The notes: a model not told the origin generated them from the sequence alone. A DNA stretch of 64,000 bases from Haladaptatus cibarius D43 (GCF_000710615.1 NZ_JDTH01000002.1:984082-1048081), one strand, 5' to 3'. Shown: positions 34,033 through 42,435, counted from the stretch's first letter. Translations and numbers: made by a program.

Positions 34033-34857
34033 TTAAACAAACTTGGAAAGATAATCTACAACTGTTTCAATATCTTTTGAAGAGACATATAGCTTGTTTG
34101 GCTTACTACTAAGAAAATAACTTCGAATATTCTGTACTATGGGTATATGATATTCATCTTCGGCGGACTTCTCTTTCCATTTCAACGTAACAAAACCACG
34201 TTTTTTATCGGCGATTATTGCATCCAAATTTGTCAAATCATGACACGTATGTGGTGAATACTGTCGTTCTGATTTTGACAATTGGGAAACATCCTTTTCA
34301 TAGATTCGAAGTTCATGCGAGTTTATTTCGTAATGTTCACCCTTATCTAGCCACTCAAATACCGTTTTTTCAGGAACAACAATCCCTCCAGTTTCCTCAA
34401 GCATTCGTTCAAAATATTCGAAGTCAAAGTCACTTTTTATATCTAAATTTAGCTTTGCTATATGACTGTGGCTTTTACTAGCAGTAATAAAACACATCCA
34501 TTTCCCGGAATCATAAAATACGATTTCATGTGGAAACCAAAAATCAAGGCGTATTGCGATTTCTTTGATAGTTTGTATAACATCAACATTGCAAGGTAAT
34601 TCACCATAGTATTCCGTGAATCCTTCTTCTAATTCTGGCCAAAATCGTTTATTGTCTTCATTGATAATATTCAGACGTTTATTAAGGTCATTCATAACAT
34701 CACGATATTTGTCTAAAATCCTATCTTCGAATAGTATGGAGAATTCATTAGAATTTTGACAGAAAATATCAAGTAGTTGTATTTTACAATTTAGCACTTT
34801 TTTATCTGAAGAACTAACTACTCTATGGGTCGAATTTAAGTCATTATATCCTACCAT
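34033..34857 (-). CDS. Unrecognised 274-aa protein of the AT-rich cassette
   Basis: I do not recognise this protein. It is 274 residues, soluble, rich in Lys, Ile, Asn and Phe, and poor in the GC-rich codons of the flanking genes, pointing to recent transfer. The N-terminal half is helical (IQLLDIFCQNSNEF, DKYRDVMNDLNKRLNIINEDNKRF). The C-terminal half has short strands and an acidic/aromatic stretch, DFDFEYFERMLEETGG, before EKTVFEWLDKGEHYE. There is no signal peptide or membrane segment. It begins 52 bp after the Tat-exported Cys-rich gene on the same strand, so the two are probably co-transcribed, and an immunity or maturation role is possible. Confidence 0.65.
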   Translation of the reverse strand: MVGYNDLNSTHRVVSSSDKKVLNCKIQLLDIFCQNSNEFSILFEDRILDKYRDVMNDLNKRLNIINEDNKRFWPELEEGFTEYYGELPCNVDVIQTIKEIAIRLDFWFPHEIVFYDSGKWMCFITASKSHSHIAKLNLDIKSDFDFEYFERMLEETGGIVVPEKTVFEWLDKGEHYEINSHELRIYEKDVSQLSKSERQYSPHTCHDLTNLDAIIADKKRGFVTLKWKEKSAEDEYHIPIVQNIRSYFLSSKPNKLYVSSKDIETVVDYLSKFV

Positions 34858-34909
34858 ACTATCTACTAGTTACTATCTGCGAGAGCAAATAAGAACGTGG
34901 GTTGGAAAA

Positions 34910-35815
34910 TTAGACCAAGGGAACTCCTGTCGGTGGAGCGAGAGTCGATGCTGCAAGGTAATAAGCAAGGGCGATGACAACAAATGAGGGAATGGCAACA
35001 CCTGCTGCTGCTGCTCTGTCAATTACGTCTTCATAGAGATCGACAAGTGCAGATATACTAGGGAGTCCATTTTCAGGTCCACAAACGTCACAACATATTC
35101 TTGACTTGTTTTCTTCACCAGCCCACACACAGTTTTGATGGTGACCAGCCCAAAGGTTAAATCCTGAACCATTATAGTTCCCACTTTTATAAACAGCAAA
35201 ATGCCCGTGATTCATCGGGGGTACTGTTGTCGGTCCACGACAAATGTTTGTTTCACACAACAGAGAGCCATAGTCATCGGAATCAATACGCACACACCAT
35301 CCCATACCGCAAGCAACTCCGTTGCCTTTATAATCAACTAATAATGGCTCATCACTAATCTTTGTAAAATCACTGCTTTCTTTTGAAACATCATTTTGGA
35401 CTATGGGGTCACTTGATTCTGGCATTGGCCCTACATATCCTTCATAAGTAGCACCATCCATCGAAAACTGAATAGTGTCTGAATCTTTCCAGGACAAATT
35501 GTGTACACCATGATCAGCAGCCGTCCACGTTACCACCTGATCTGGTGAATCACTTTCCGAGTATACACCTGATACTCTGTACATTTGAAACCCATCACCA
35601 AGAATTGATGTCGTACAAAATGCATTTCCGTTAGAGCCAAAAAGAATCTCACCAGTATTTTGACTAAGTGGCTCGCTTTTAAATTCAGCCAATGATATCG
35701 TCTCATCACCGTACGCAGCACTTGATACGCTTGTTGCACCAAGTGTAGTAAGAACGGCTCCGAAGCCGATGTTTTTAATAATTGAACGCCGGTCGAATTT
35801 TTCGTTTCCACTCAT
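34910..35815 (-). CDS. Tat-exported Cys-rich protein, possible halocin-like precursor
   Basis: A 301-residue protein. DRRSIIKNIGFGAVLTTLGATSVSSA is a Tat signal (RR at 9-10) with a likely cleavage site after residue 33. The mature part is beta-rich to about residue 160. It then has nine cysteines in total (67, 169, 174, 187, 192, 229, 241, 242, 245), eight of them clustered at 169-245 and including CCDVC. A small helix follows, then a hydrophobic, Ala-rich tail (about 267-293). Known halocin C8 is made as a Tat-exported precursor of similar length, with an N-terminal immunity part and a Cys-rich C-terminal peptide. The sequences are not obviously homologous. A secreted antimicrobial or toxin is an inference from architecture. 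Confidence 0.65.
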   Translation of the reverse strand: MSGNEKFDRRSIIKNIGFGAVLTTLGATSVSSAAYGDETISLAEFKSEPLSQNTGEILFGSNGNAFCTTSILGDGFQMYRVSGVYSESDSPDQVVTWTAADHGVHNLSWKDSDTIQFSMDGATYEGYVGPMPESSDPIVQNDVSKESSDFTKISDEPLLVDYKGNGVACGMGWCVRIDSDDYGSLLCETNICRGPTTVPPMNHGHFAVYKSGNYNGSGFNLWAGHHQNCVWAGEENKSRICCDVCGPENGLPSISALVDLYEDVIDRAAAAGVAIPSFVVIALAYYLAASTLAPPTGVPLV

Positions 35816-36002
35816 ACATTATATTATATATGATAGTAATTTTATACTTTACTATTTTATTATAGTATCAAATACTAAGTCAAATTTATAATAAACCAAT
35901 CATATATTACCAATTAGTGTTACAAATCACAATTAAAATCTATTTAAAAATTTTTAATGTATGTGGGATTGTATGATGGAGTCTAATTATGAGGAATACG
36001 CC

Positions 36003-36027
36003 GAGTCAAGATTGCCTATAGGTCAAT
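36003..36027. repeat. 25-bp repeat, copy 1
   Basis: GAGTCAAGATTGCCTATAGG then TCAAT. It recurs at 37234-37258 with two differences. The right half of copy 2 is a palindrome (ATTGCC-TAGAG-GGCAAT). Confidence 0.7.
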
Positions 36028-36045
36028 CACGTAATTCGGACGATT

Positions 36046-36743
36046 CTACCATGGTGTTGCCATCGACGTGGCTGAGCAGGAGTTGCCAGCAGATGACATC
36101 AAAGTTCCTGCAGGGAGATTCTCAGCGAGAACGTCGCTGATCTGATTGTGGCTCGATGCCGATTCCCTGGTTGAAACGATGATGTGTGGCTCGTACCGCT
36201 CACCGCTAAACTGCTCGCTGCCGACTTCTTGCTCGATACTGTGCGCTTCACGCTGTGCCTGCATTCTACTGTCTTCGACCACGACGAACAGGTCGATGTC
36301 GCTTCTCCGATCAGCAGTGCCTCAAGCGACGCTGCCGAAGAGTGTAACGCCAATGTTCTCAGCGATTTGCTCTTCAAGTCGAGAGAGAGAGTCGCTCTGA
36401 CTGGGGCATGGTACTCCGGTTGCGGAATGGCTGTCACCGGATCACTCGGTTTGACGAGCATCACGGGATTAATCCGAACGGCGTTTGCTCGCCCGGATCG
36501 GTCAACATCAATTATACCGAGCGCGTCAAGGATGTTGACAGCAGCATTCACACCACTCATTCATCGACCCGTCACTCGATGGAGTGCTCGGTTTGTGAGG
36601 CTTCGCTCCGGATTATCAACAAGGAGATGGAGAATGTCGGCGGTTGCTCTGTGCCGGAAAGCGTCTGGATCACCAACCGGAATGGGAAGTCGGATGTATG
36701 CTCCGTCAGTTACCCGCTCTGTCTGAACCGTATTACGGTTCAT
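36046..36743 (-). pseudogene. HTH-nucleotidyltransferase protein, decayed
   Basis: Remains of one protein in two frames. From 36743: MNRNTVQTERVTDGAYIRLPIP with a winged helix (LHLLVDNPERSLTNRALHRVTGR), then an in-frame TGA and MSGVNAAVNILDALGIIDVDR. After a frame change near 36405 comes a MNT-type nucleotidyltransferase, ENIGVTLFGSVA-stop-GTADRRSDIDLFVVVED, where TGA replaces the Arg expected after GSVA (a CGA to TGA change would explain it). GS and D-D are the catalytic elements of minimal nucleotidyltransferases of MNT-HEPN toxin systems. At least three lesions make it a genuine pseudogene. Confidence 0.8.
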
Positions 36744-36853
36744 GAATGCTAATACGGTTCGATTGTTCGTAAAGAAGCTGGTTTAAAACGGGGTACTGCT
36801 TAGTTCTGTGCCTTCTCGGCAGGAGTTCGTCAATTAGCGTCCGATTCGGCCGG

Positions 36854-37144
36854 TCATGGCATGAACTCGTCTTCTATATTCTGCACAAACATTGCCACGG
36901 CGATCGCGACAGAATCCTTGAAGAGATTGAGACCGAGGTCACCGAACTGTTGTGCCTCCGCTTTCACCGTCCTGACAGTAAGGTCTTCGGTGTTGATGTG
37001 GCCGCATCGAAAATTTCTCCGAGAAGCCACGGGCGTGCCATTCGTTGGCATAGACTCGTTTGAAAATCGGTGAACTGGGTGACTAGACCAATTGTGGTAG
37101 TCTCGATTGCCAGCTCTGAGTGAAACAGATTTACGCTGTTTCAC
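36854..37144 (-). CDS. Short ORF, possible fragment
   Basis: 96 codons with no recognised domain. The C-terminal part (TVKAEAQQFGDLGLNLFKDSVAIAVAMFVQNIEDEF) looks like a real amphipathic helix pair, but the N-terminus reads through the palindromic repeat at 37120-37144. It may be the end of a gene truncated by that repeat. Listed with low confidence. Confidence 0.25.
   Translation of the reverse strand: MKQRKSVSLRAGNRDYHNWSSHPVHRFSNESMPTNGTPVASRRNFRCGHINTEDLTVRTVKAEAQQFGDLGLNLFKDSVAIAVAMFVQNIEDEFMP
37120..37144. repeat. Palindromic 25-bp repeat, copy 2
   Basis: GTGAAACAG-ATTTACG-CTGTTTCAC, a perfect 9-bp inverted repeat around a 7-nt centre. It is the pair of 33712-33736. Confidence 0.8.
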
Positions 37145-37233
37145 GCAACTTCACCACTCCCAGCTCTAACGGAGAACTGCTCAAATCCAGAGGGCAGTTA
37201 GTTTGTTCCTCAACCACTCCAATGGAACCCGCT

Positions 37234-37258
37234 GAGTCAAGATTGCCTAGAGGGCAAT
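37234..37258. repeat. 25-bp repeat, copy 2
   Basis: GAGTCAAGATTGCCTAGAGG then GCAAT. It pairs with 36003-36027 in direct orientation. The two bracket the nucleotidyltransferase remains. Confidence 0.7.
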
Positions 37259-37373
37259 GAACAGGTGCTTTATAAGTATCTACATCGAAATTCCGTTTGT
37301 CACCAGTTCATACTGGGGGAATCGGGAGGAAGTTCGGGTAGATTAGTCGGTTGAATGTGGTGAGTCGGGTTGG

Positions 37374-37415
37374 CCTCTCACGGCAAGGACCAGGGTTCGA
37401 ATCCCTGACGGAGCA
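37374..37415. other. att site, distal copy (attR)
   Basis: Exact 42-bp repeat of the tRNA-Glu 3' end at 31619-31660. It lacks the 5' half, so it is not a tRNA gene. Confidence 0.85.
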
Positions 37416-37516
37416 TTTTCCGAATGAAATGAGGAAAAGCGGACGCTCAGGGATTCGAGCAGACGAGTCGCACGCCCGGAACGGCCAAAGGCCGCATGCC
37501 CGGAACGTCTTGACGA

Positions 37517-37581
37517 GTTCGAATCCCTGACGGAGCATTCTTCTTTCCAACGTCACTCAGTTTTGAGCGGTGGCAGTAGGT
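37517..37581. other. Second tRNA-end fragment with left-arm repeat
   Basis: 21 bp of tRNA-Glu 3' end (37517-37537) are followed 20 bp later by the 24-bp left-arm repeat (37558-37581). This repeats the arrangement just downstream of the true tRNA and points to another, mostly lost, integration. Confidence 0.7.
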
Positions 37582-37694
37582 CGATTGTGTACGAGGTGCT
37601 GTCGTGGTTGTAACCTAACTACGGCAAATTTCGCTCGAATCGAGAGCAGTACTCCATTGCTCCCAGTGTTGCTACAAATCGTTTATTAGCCTGT

Positions 37695-37871
37695 TTAGGG
37701 ATTAAGAGCCCTTTTAACACACACTGCTCCGGGCAACACAAGGAAAAGAAGAGCGACAACATCGTTGAGAGTCACATCTGGGGCTGTGTAGTATAGCCAG
37801 AGGCCATAAACGACTCCACCGAAGCAGATGAGGGCTCCTATCGTAAACAGGGCTTTTTCATTTGAGCTCAT
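37695..37871 (-). CDS. Small two-helix membrane protein (58 aa)
   Basis: ATG 37871 to TAA at 37695-37697 encodes 58 residues with two hydrophobic helices (ALFTIGALICFGGVVYGLWLYY and DVVALLFLVLPGAVCV) separated by TAPDVTLN. Haloarchaea have many such short membrane proteins of unknown function. Its codons are less GC-rich than those of the glycosyltransferase downstream, and it lies just outside the tRNA-end fragments, so it may belong to a lost element. Confidence 0.6.
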   Translation of the reverse strand: MSSNEKALFTIGALICFGGVVYGLWLYYTAPDVTLNDVVALLFLVLPGAVCVKRALNP

Positions 37872-37959
37872 ATTCTGTGTAGCGTTCCTCCAAAAATATA
37901 ATTTCGCTTATATATAAACGGTTAGCACCCGGCGAGTGAACCGTTTCTCGGCGGAACAC

Positions 37960-38874
37960 CTACTCGACCACCGTCACGTCGAACTTCCCGCGCCAACGGT
38001 ACCGACGGTCGCCCCAGACGAACGTTCGACTGGCAAGTCCGTACAGAACGAGAGGTACGAACACGAATAGCGCCGGGTAAGCCAGCACGGCCGTCCATCG
38101 ACGGACGCCAAGAACCTCGTTGACGGCGAAATGTAGCACCGTTAGGATGACCAGCGCTGGGAGCGGGGCCAGGATTGCCCCTACGAGAACGAGTAGCGAC
38201 ACCAGCCACGTCCCGGCGACGGAACCGGGGAAATGCCATCGGAGAATCTGTGTCCACCGAACCGGGCGCTCGACCGACTCGCGGACGGTTCCCCCGATGG
38301 GGACGATGCGCGTCCGACCGACCGTCGTCACTTGGAGGTATTCCATGAGGAGTCCGTCGTCGCTGACAGTCCGTCGAAGTTCGCCAAGAAACGCGGCCTC
38401 GTCGATGTCACCGCGCTCGAACACGACCGCGCCGCCCCAAATCTGGTTGCCGAGATAGAGGGGCAACGAACCAGCGGAGGCGTATAGCGGTTCGAGTAAC
38501 ACCGATAAGGGGTCTTGCCCGACGAAGTACGGCACCTCCGACACCGGCCCGTGGTTCTCGTAGTCCGCGTTGAAGGTCGCCAGCCAGTCCGGAGGGTGGT
38601 GGTAGTCATCATCGGTCCAGACGAGACGGTCGTGGCGCGCGGCCTTCATTCCGGCGGCAATGGCATTGGCTTTCCCCGAACAGCCTTCCGGCTCTCCGGC
38701 AACGACGAATCGGACACCTTCGGGGTGGTCTTCCTGCTCGATGACGGGGTCATCCTCGTCATCGTGGATTATCAACAGTTCGTCGCTGTCTCCGAGCTGA
38801 GCGGCTAGTTCCGCACATGCGTCGGTCCACCTCGTCGTCGGTAGAAGGACACTCGTCGGCGGTCGGTCAGACAT
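37960..38874 (-). CDS. Family 2 glycosyltransferase
   Basis: A 304-residue GT-A enzyme. TSVLLPTTRWTDACAEL opens the nucleotide-sugar domain. ELLIIHDDEDD, a Gly/Lys region (GCSGKANAIAAGMKAA), and LVWTDDDYHH form the donor and metal site. A late region (VSDDGLLMEYLQ) corresponds to the D/E-D acceptor motif. Two or three C-terminal membrane helices (WLVSLLVLVGAILAPLPALVI and AYPALFVFVPLVLYGL) anchor it. The form resembles ceramide glucosyltransferase-like or dolichol-phosphate sugar transferases. Product unknown. It is divergent from a Bat-type regulator gene 98 bp away. Confidence 0.82.
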   Translation of the reverse strand: MSDRPPTSVLLPTTRWTDACAELAAQLGDSDELLIIHDDEDDPVIEQEDHPEGVRFVVAGEPEGCSGKANAIAAGMKAARHDRLVWTDDDYHHPPDWLATFNADYENHGPVSEVPYFVGQDPLSVLLEPLYASAGSLPLYLGNQIWGGAVVFERGDIDEAAFLGELRRTVSDDGLLMEYLQVTTVGRTRIVPIGGTVRESVERPVRWTQILRWHFPGSVAGTWLVSLLVLVGAILAPLPALVILTVLHFAVNEVLGVRRWTAVLAYPALFVFVPLVLYGLASRTFVWGDRRYRWRGKFDVTVVE

Positions 38875-38972
38875 GATGGTTACCCTTCCTCGTCCGGGGA
38901 TGATGAGCGCGTTGCCGGTAATCCACGGACGTTTATGATCAACGATTAGAAGATGGCACCCAATCGTAGCAT

Positions 38973-39635
38973 ATGCGTTATGTTACCGTCGTAGCCTATC
39001 CTGACGAGGAGGGAGTCAACCGACTCGACCGACGGGTCAACGAGTTGGAGCTGGAGTACCGGGCGATTCACCGCATGGAACTCCTCGCCGACGACACCGT
39101 CGCAATGTTCGCCGAGAGCCGCGGCGACATCGAAGGGGTTCGTCGAGTTCTCTCGGAGTCCCCCGAGGTCTTCGAGTTCTCGATTACCGGCGACGATGCC
39201 GGGTTCTTCTCCTACACGCGCTATGCGGCGGACGACCTGACCCGGATGCTCATGGAAGACCGGCGTGAATCGTCGTATTTGATAGATATGCCGGTAGAAC
39301 ACACCGACGACGGTGGTCTCCGAGTGACATACATCGGGACGCAGGCGGCCTTCACCGACGCCCTCTCCGAACAGCCGAAGGGCGTCCGGATTGAAGTCGA
39401 GCGAACCGGCCCGTACACGCCCGGCCCGCGTGATATCGTCTCTCGGCTAACCGAGCGCCAGCGCGAAGTACTTCAGGTAGCTGTCTGCCTCGGCTACTAC
39501 CAAGAACCCCGCGAAACGACTCACAACGAAATCGCGGCGACGACCGGCCTCTCCGAGACGACCGTCGGTGAGCACCTCCGAAAGATTGAGGCGGCCGTGT
39601 TCTCCTCGCTTCACGTCGGCGCTACCGACCGGTGA
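38973..39635 (+). CDS. Bat-type HTH transcriptional regulator
   Basis: A 220-residue protein. An N-terminal sensory domain (to about residue 150) is followed by a Bat HTH_10 domain: LTERQREVLQVAVCLGYYQEPRETTHNEIAATTGLSETTVGEHLRKIEAAVFSSL. The pattern from LT-RQ-EVL to TVGEHLR-E is diagnostic. These haloarchaeal regulators respond to redox, light or nutrient signals, and the ligand here is not evident. It is divergent from the glycosyltransferase gene and may control it. Confidence 0.87.
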   Translation: MRYVTVVAYPDEEGVNRLDRRVNELELEYRAIHRMELLADDTVAMFAESRGDIEGVRRVLSESPEVFEFSITGDDAGFFSYTRYAADDLTRMLMEDRRESSYLIDMPVEHTDDGGLRVTYIGTQAAFTDALSEQPKGVRIEVERTGPYTPGPRDIVSRLTERQREVLQVAVCLGYYQEPRETTHNEIAATTGLSETTVGEHLRKIEAAVFSSLHVGATDR

Positions 39636-40084
39636 TGCGACTGATTGTCTCGGATAACTTCGACTCTAGTTGGTTGTTTGTTACCGTTTACCGTGTGGTT
39701 TTATAGCACCGGCTCGTGACTCTGGGGCTGTGTTAGTCCTTAACGTCGTCCTCGCGTTCATCCCTGAACGTCCCGTAGACACGAATCAATACCCGAGCGT
39801 TTCCGCCTGGTGAACTTCGAATCCTCTCCGAGATAGTTCTAAACGAGATACCGTACTCCGAGTAAGGGAAAGAATGCGTTCATATGGTGAATAAATGACT
39901 ATCTAGCCAACAATATTGGATATCTTGCCATATTTAGTACAGAAAGTCAGACGATACTGCGTGAACCATTGGTGAATAACTATTCAGAATGGAGAAGAGT
40001 CGTGACCTGACCCAGTCGTCGGCCGTTGCCGAACCACGAGCAATGCGGCCGCATCCACGACTCGAAGTCGGCGATGAGAGAAAT
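39636..40084. other. Intergenic region, nothing recognised
   Basis: 449 bp between the Bat-type regulator and a truncated hydrolase. Short AT-rich stretches near 39880-39960 could hold the hydrolase promoter. No gene, repeat or stable structure is seen. Confidence 0.4.
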
Positions 40085-40432
40085 ATGATGCAGATTGACC
40101 ACACCCAACCAGAGATCGATACCGGTACCCTCCGCGCTGACGAACTTGATTCGGATGCACGAGCACTGTTAGATGCGCTGCAGGACGCAGGTGCACCGGA
40201 TCTCACGCAGCTGTCGCCCGAACAAACTCGAACGCTCCTCGGTGACCTGTTCACTCCAGATGTTGAACCCGAACCGGTTGCGTCGGTTAACCAACGAAAG
40301 ATTTCGGCGTACGCACGCGACATTCGTGTGCGAATCTACGACCCGAATCCAGACCAGATGCTCCCCGGAGTGGTCTACTTCCACGGTGGCGGGTGGGTCG
40401 TCGGCAACCTCGACACTGTAGTCTCCCGCTAA
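40085..40432 (+). pseudogene. Alpha/beta hydrolase (lipase family), 3'-truncated
   Basis: The intact N-terminal part (ALLDALQDAGAPDLTQLSPEQTRTLL, FTPDVEPEPVASV, RVRIYDP, VVYFHGGGWVVGNLDT) matches haloarchaeal HSL-type esterases up to and including the HGGGW oxyanion motif. The frame then ends within a few codons at 40430-40432. The catalytic GDSAGG, Asp and His are missing. The break falls just before CTCCGAGTGACACAGCTTAA, suggesting an insertion or deletion scar. The missing 3' half is not elsewhere in the window. Confidence 0.75.
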
Positions 40433-40476
40433 CTCCGAGTGACACAGCTTAAGTATTCTCCAGATAATCTTCGGAT

Positions 40477-40914
40477 ATGCCCGAGTCTGTATCGGAATCT
40501 TCTCCAGAACGAACCCTCCACATCGGACGCGACCGTCCGATTCGAATCAGCACCGGCCATCGACTGCTCCACCACGACGGAAAATGTAGCCGACCGCACG
40601 GTCACAACTACGAAATTGAAGTGACCATCACCGGCGAACTCACCGAGGAAGGATGGGTCGTGGACAAGGGAGAGATTACCTCGATAATCTCCGAGTGGGA
40701 TCATCGATTCCTGTTGGAGGCGGGCGACCCGCTTATCGACGCGTTCGAGAAAAGCGGTGATTCGGATGCTGTCGTAGTGTTCGATTCGCCACCGACGGCA
40801 GAAGTCATGAGTTTGGAACTCGAACGCCGACTTCGGGAGGAACTGCCGGACACCATCTCCGACGTTGGGGTCACGGTGGGAGAAACCGCGGAACTCTGTG
40901 GCGGCCCGGTGTAA
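40477..40914 (+). CDS. queD: 6-carboxytetrahydropterin synthase (QueD)
   Basis: A 145-residue 6-pyruvoyltetrahydropterin-synthase fold. The zinc ligands sit in STGHRLLHHDGKCSRPHGHNY, where Cys is the general base in QueD-type enzymes. The later DHRFLLEAGDPL and PTAEVMSLEL segments complete the site. It makes 6-carboxy-tetrahydropterin for the 7-deazaguanine pathway (preQ0, then archaeosine in tRNA). It is the first gene of a queD-queE-queC operon, and the queE ATG lies 2 bp after the stop. Confidence 0.88.
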   Translation: MPESVSESSPERTLHIGRDRPIRISTGHRLLHHDGKCSRPHGHNYEIEVTITGELTEEGWVVDKGEITSIISEWDHRFLLEAGDPLIDAFEKSGDSDAVVVFDSPPTAEVMSLELERRLREELPDTISDVGVTVGETAELCGGPV

Positions 40915-40916
40915 CC

Positions 40917-41681
40917 ATGCCGGTGAACACCATTTCGGGAATCGATACGAAGGCAGACGCACAATCGCTCCCCATCAACGAATTGTTCTACTCGCTTCAA
41001 GGGGAGGGAAAACTGGCGGGAGTCCCGACCGTATTCGTCCGAACGAGTGGCTGTAACCTGCGCTGTTGGTTCTGTGACTCTTACCACACGTCGTGGGAAC
41101 CGACGCACGCCCAGATGACGATTTCCGAAATCGTGGACGAGGTCGAATCCTACGACGCGAATCACGTCGTCGTCACGGGCGGCGAACCGCTGGTTCACGA
41201 AGAGACGAGCATCCTGCTCGACCGACTTTCCGACGCGGGCTATCACACGACGGTTGAGACGAACGGAACCCTCTTTCGGAAGACGGCTATCGACTTGGCG
41301 AGCATCAGCCCGAAACTCGCGTCTTCGACGCCGACCGCGGAACGCGACCCAAAGGGCGACGGTGAATGGGCAAAACGCCACGAAGAACGGCGAATCGACA
41401 TCGACGCGCTCGGGAAATTCGTGGATAGCTACGAAACGCAACTGAAGTTCGTCGTCACGAACGAATCGGATTTGGAAGAAATCGAAACGCTGGTTTCGAA
41501 AATCCGTGCCGCCGCCGATGCTCCAATCCGCGATACCGACGTCCTGTTGATGCCGGAAGGGGCGACCCGCGAACGACTGGACGAAAACCGCGAGCGGGTC
41601 GCGGAACTGGCGATGGAGTACGGCTACCGATACACTCCGCGACTGCACGTCGATTTGTGGAACGACGCACCGGGAACGTAA
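40917..41681 (+). CDS. queE: 7-carboxy-7-deazaguanine synthase (QueE)
   Basis: A 254-residue radical SAM enzyme with cluster cysteines C46, C50, C53 in CNLRCWFC, the usual CxxxCxxC arrangement. LFYSLQGEGKLAGVPTVFVRTSGC, VVTGGEPL and VETNGT are standard for QueE. It converts 6-carboxytetrahydropterin to 7-carboxy-7-deazaguanine. Tightly packed between queD and queC. Confidence 0.9.
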   Translation: MPVNTISGIDTKADAQSLPINELFYSLQGEGKLAGVPTVFVRTSGCNLRCWFCDSYHTSWEPTHAQMTISEIVDEVESYDANHVVVTGGEPLVHEETSILLDRLSDAGYHTTVETNGTLFRKTAIDLASISPKLASSTPTAERDPKGDGEWAKRHEERRIDIDALGKFVDSYETQLKFVVTNESDLEEIETLVSKIRAAADAPIRDTDVLLMPEGATRERLDENRERVAELAMEYGYRYTPRLHVDLWNDAPGT

Positions 41682-41691
41682 GGATTTGACA

Positions 41692-42417
41692 ATGGCACAC
41701 AACACGACGACAGACGACGACAGCACCGACGAATCGACCCCAAAACGCGCCGTGATTCTGGCCTCCGGCGGGATGGACAGCGCGACTGCGGCCTACGAAG
41801 CCCAAGAACGAGGATACGAACCGTATTTCATGCACACCTCTTACGGCCAGCGAACCGAGGGCAAGGAGTTCGAGTGTGCGAAACAGCAAGCGGACGAACT
41901 CGACGTTTCGTTCCTTCACGTCGAAACGAGTCATCTCGCAACGATTGGCGGGTCGAGCCTGACCGACGACGAGATGGCCGTCGAAGACGCGGATTTGGAC
42001 AGCGAGGAGGTTCCGGACACCTACGTTCCATTCCGTAACGCGAACCTACTTTCGATGGCGGTGTCCTGCGCCGAAGCGAACGACTGCGATGCCGTCTTCA
42101 TCGGCGCGCACAGCGAGGACTTTTCGGGCTACCCCGACTGTCGTCCTGCGTTTTTCGAGGCGTTTCAGCAGGTAGTGAACGTCGGGACGAAAGACGACAC
42201 GACCATCGGCCTCATCGCGCCGTTCGTCGAGTGGAGCAAAACCGATATTGCTGAACGAGGAACCGAACTCGGCGTCCGCTACGAATTTACGTGGAGTTGC
42301 TACCGCGAGGAGGAACCCGCCTGTGGTACCTGTGACGCCTGTGCGTTCCGGTTGCAGGCGTTCCAGAACATCGGCGTACGCGACCCGATAGAGTACGAAA
42401 AGCGTCCGGACTACTGA
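41692..42417 (+). CDS. queC: 7-cyano-7-deazaguanine synthase (QueC)
   Basis: A 241-residue ATP-pyrophosphatase-fold enzyme. ASGGMDSATAAY is the PP-loop. Four zinc cysteines appear in the tail SCYREEEPACGTCDACAFRL. It turns 7-carboxy-7-deazaguanine plus ammonia into preQ0. The ATG at 41692 lies 8 bp after the queE stop and is preferred over the TTG at 41686. The haloarchaeal destination is archaeosine at tRNA position 15, made with ArcTGT and ArcS-type enzymes encoded elsewhere. Confidence 0.92.
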   Translation: MAHNTTTDDDSTDESTPKRAVILASGGMDSATAAYEAQERGYEPYFMHTSYGQRTEGKEFECAKQQADELDVSFLHVETSHLATIGGSSLTDDEMAVEDADLDSEEVPDTYVPFRNANLLSMAVSCAEANDCDAVFIGAHSEDFSGYPDCRPAFFEAFQQVVNVGTKDDTTIGLIAPFVEWSKTDIAERGTELGVRYEFTWSCYREEEPACGTCDACAFRLQAFQNIGVRDPIEYEKRPDY

Positions 42418-42435
42418 TCCGAATTTTGCGATTAT

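Noticed and set aside
34910-35815. Direct assignment as halocin C8
   Set aside because: Export signal, length and Cys-rich end are similar in kind, but no residue-level match to the known peptide could be seen. Kept only as a hypothesis.
36001-37144. Short repeats tested as a CRISPR array
   Set aside because: Only two copies of each repeat, far apart, with no regular spacers and no cas genes.
37374-37415. Second tRNA-Glu gene
   Set aside because: Only the 3' 42 nt are present, without acceptor 5' strand or D-arm, so it is an att remnant.
37308-37556. Open frame on the minus strand containing RDSNPGPCRERPT
   Set aside because: It is the translated reverse of the tRNA-end repeats, a common false ORF pattern.
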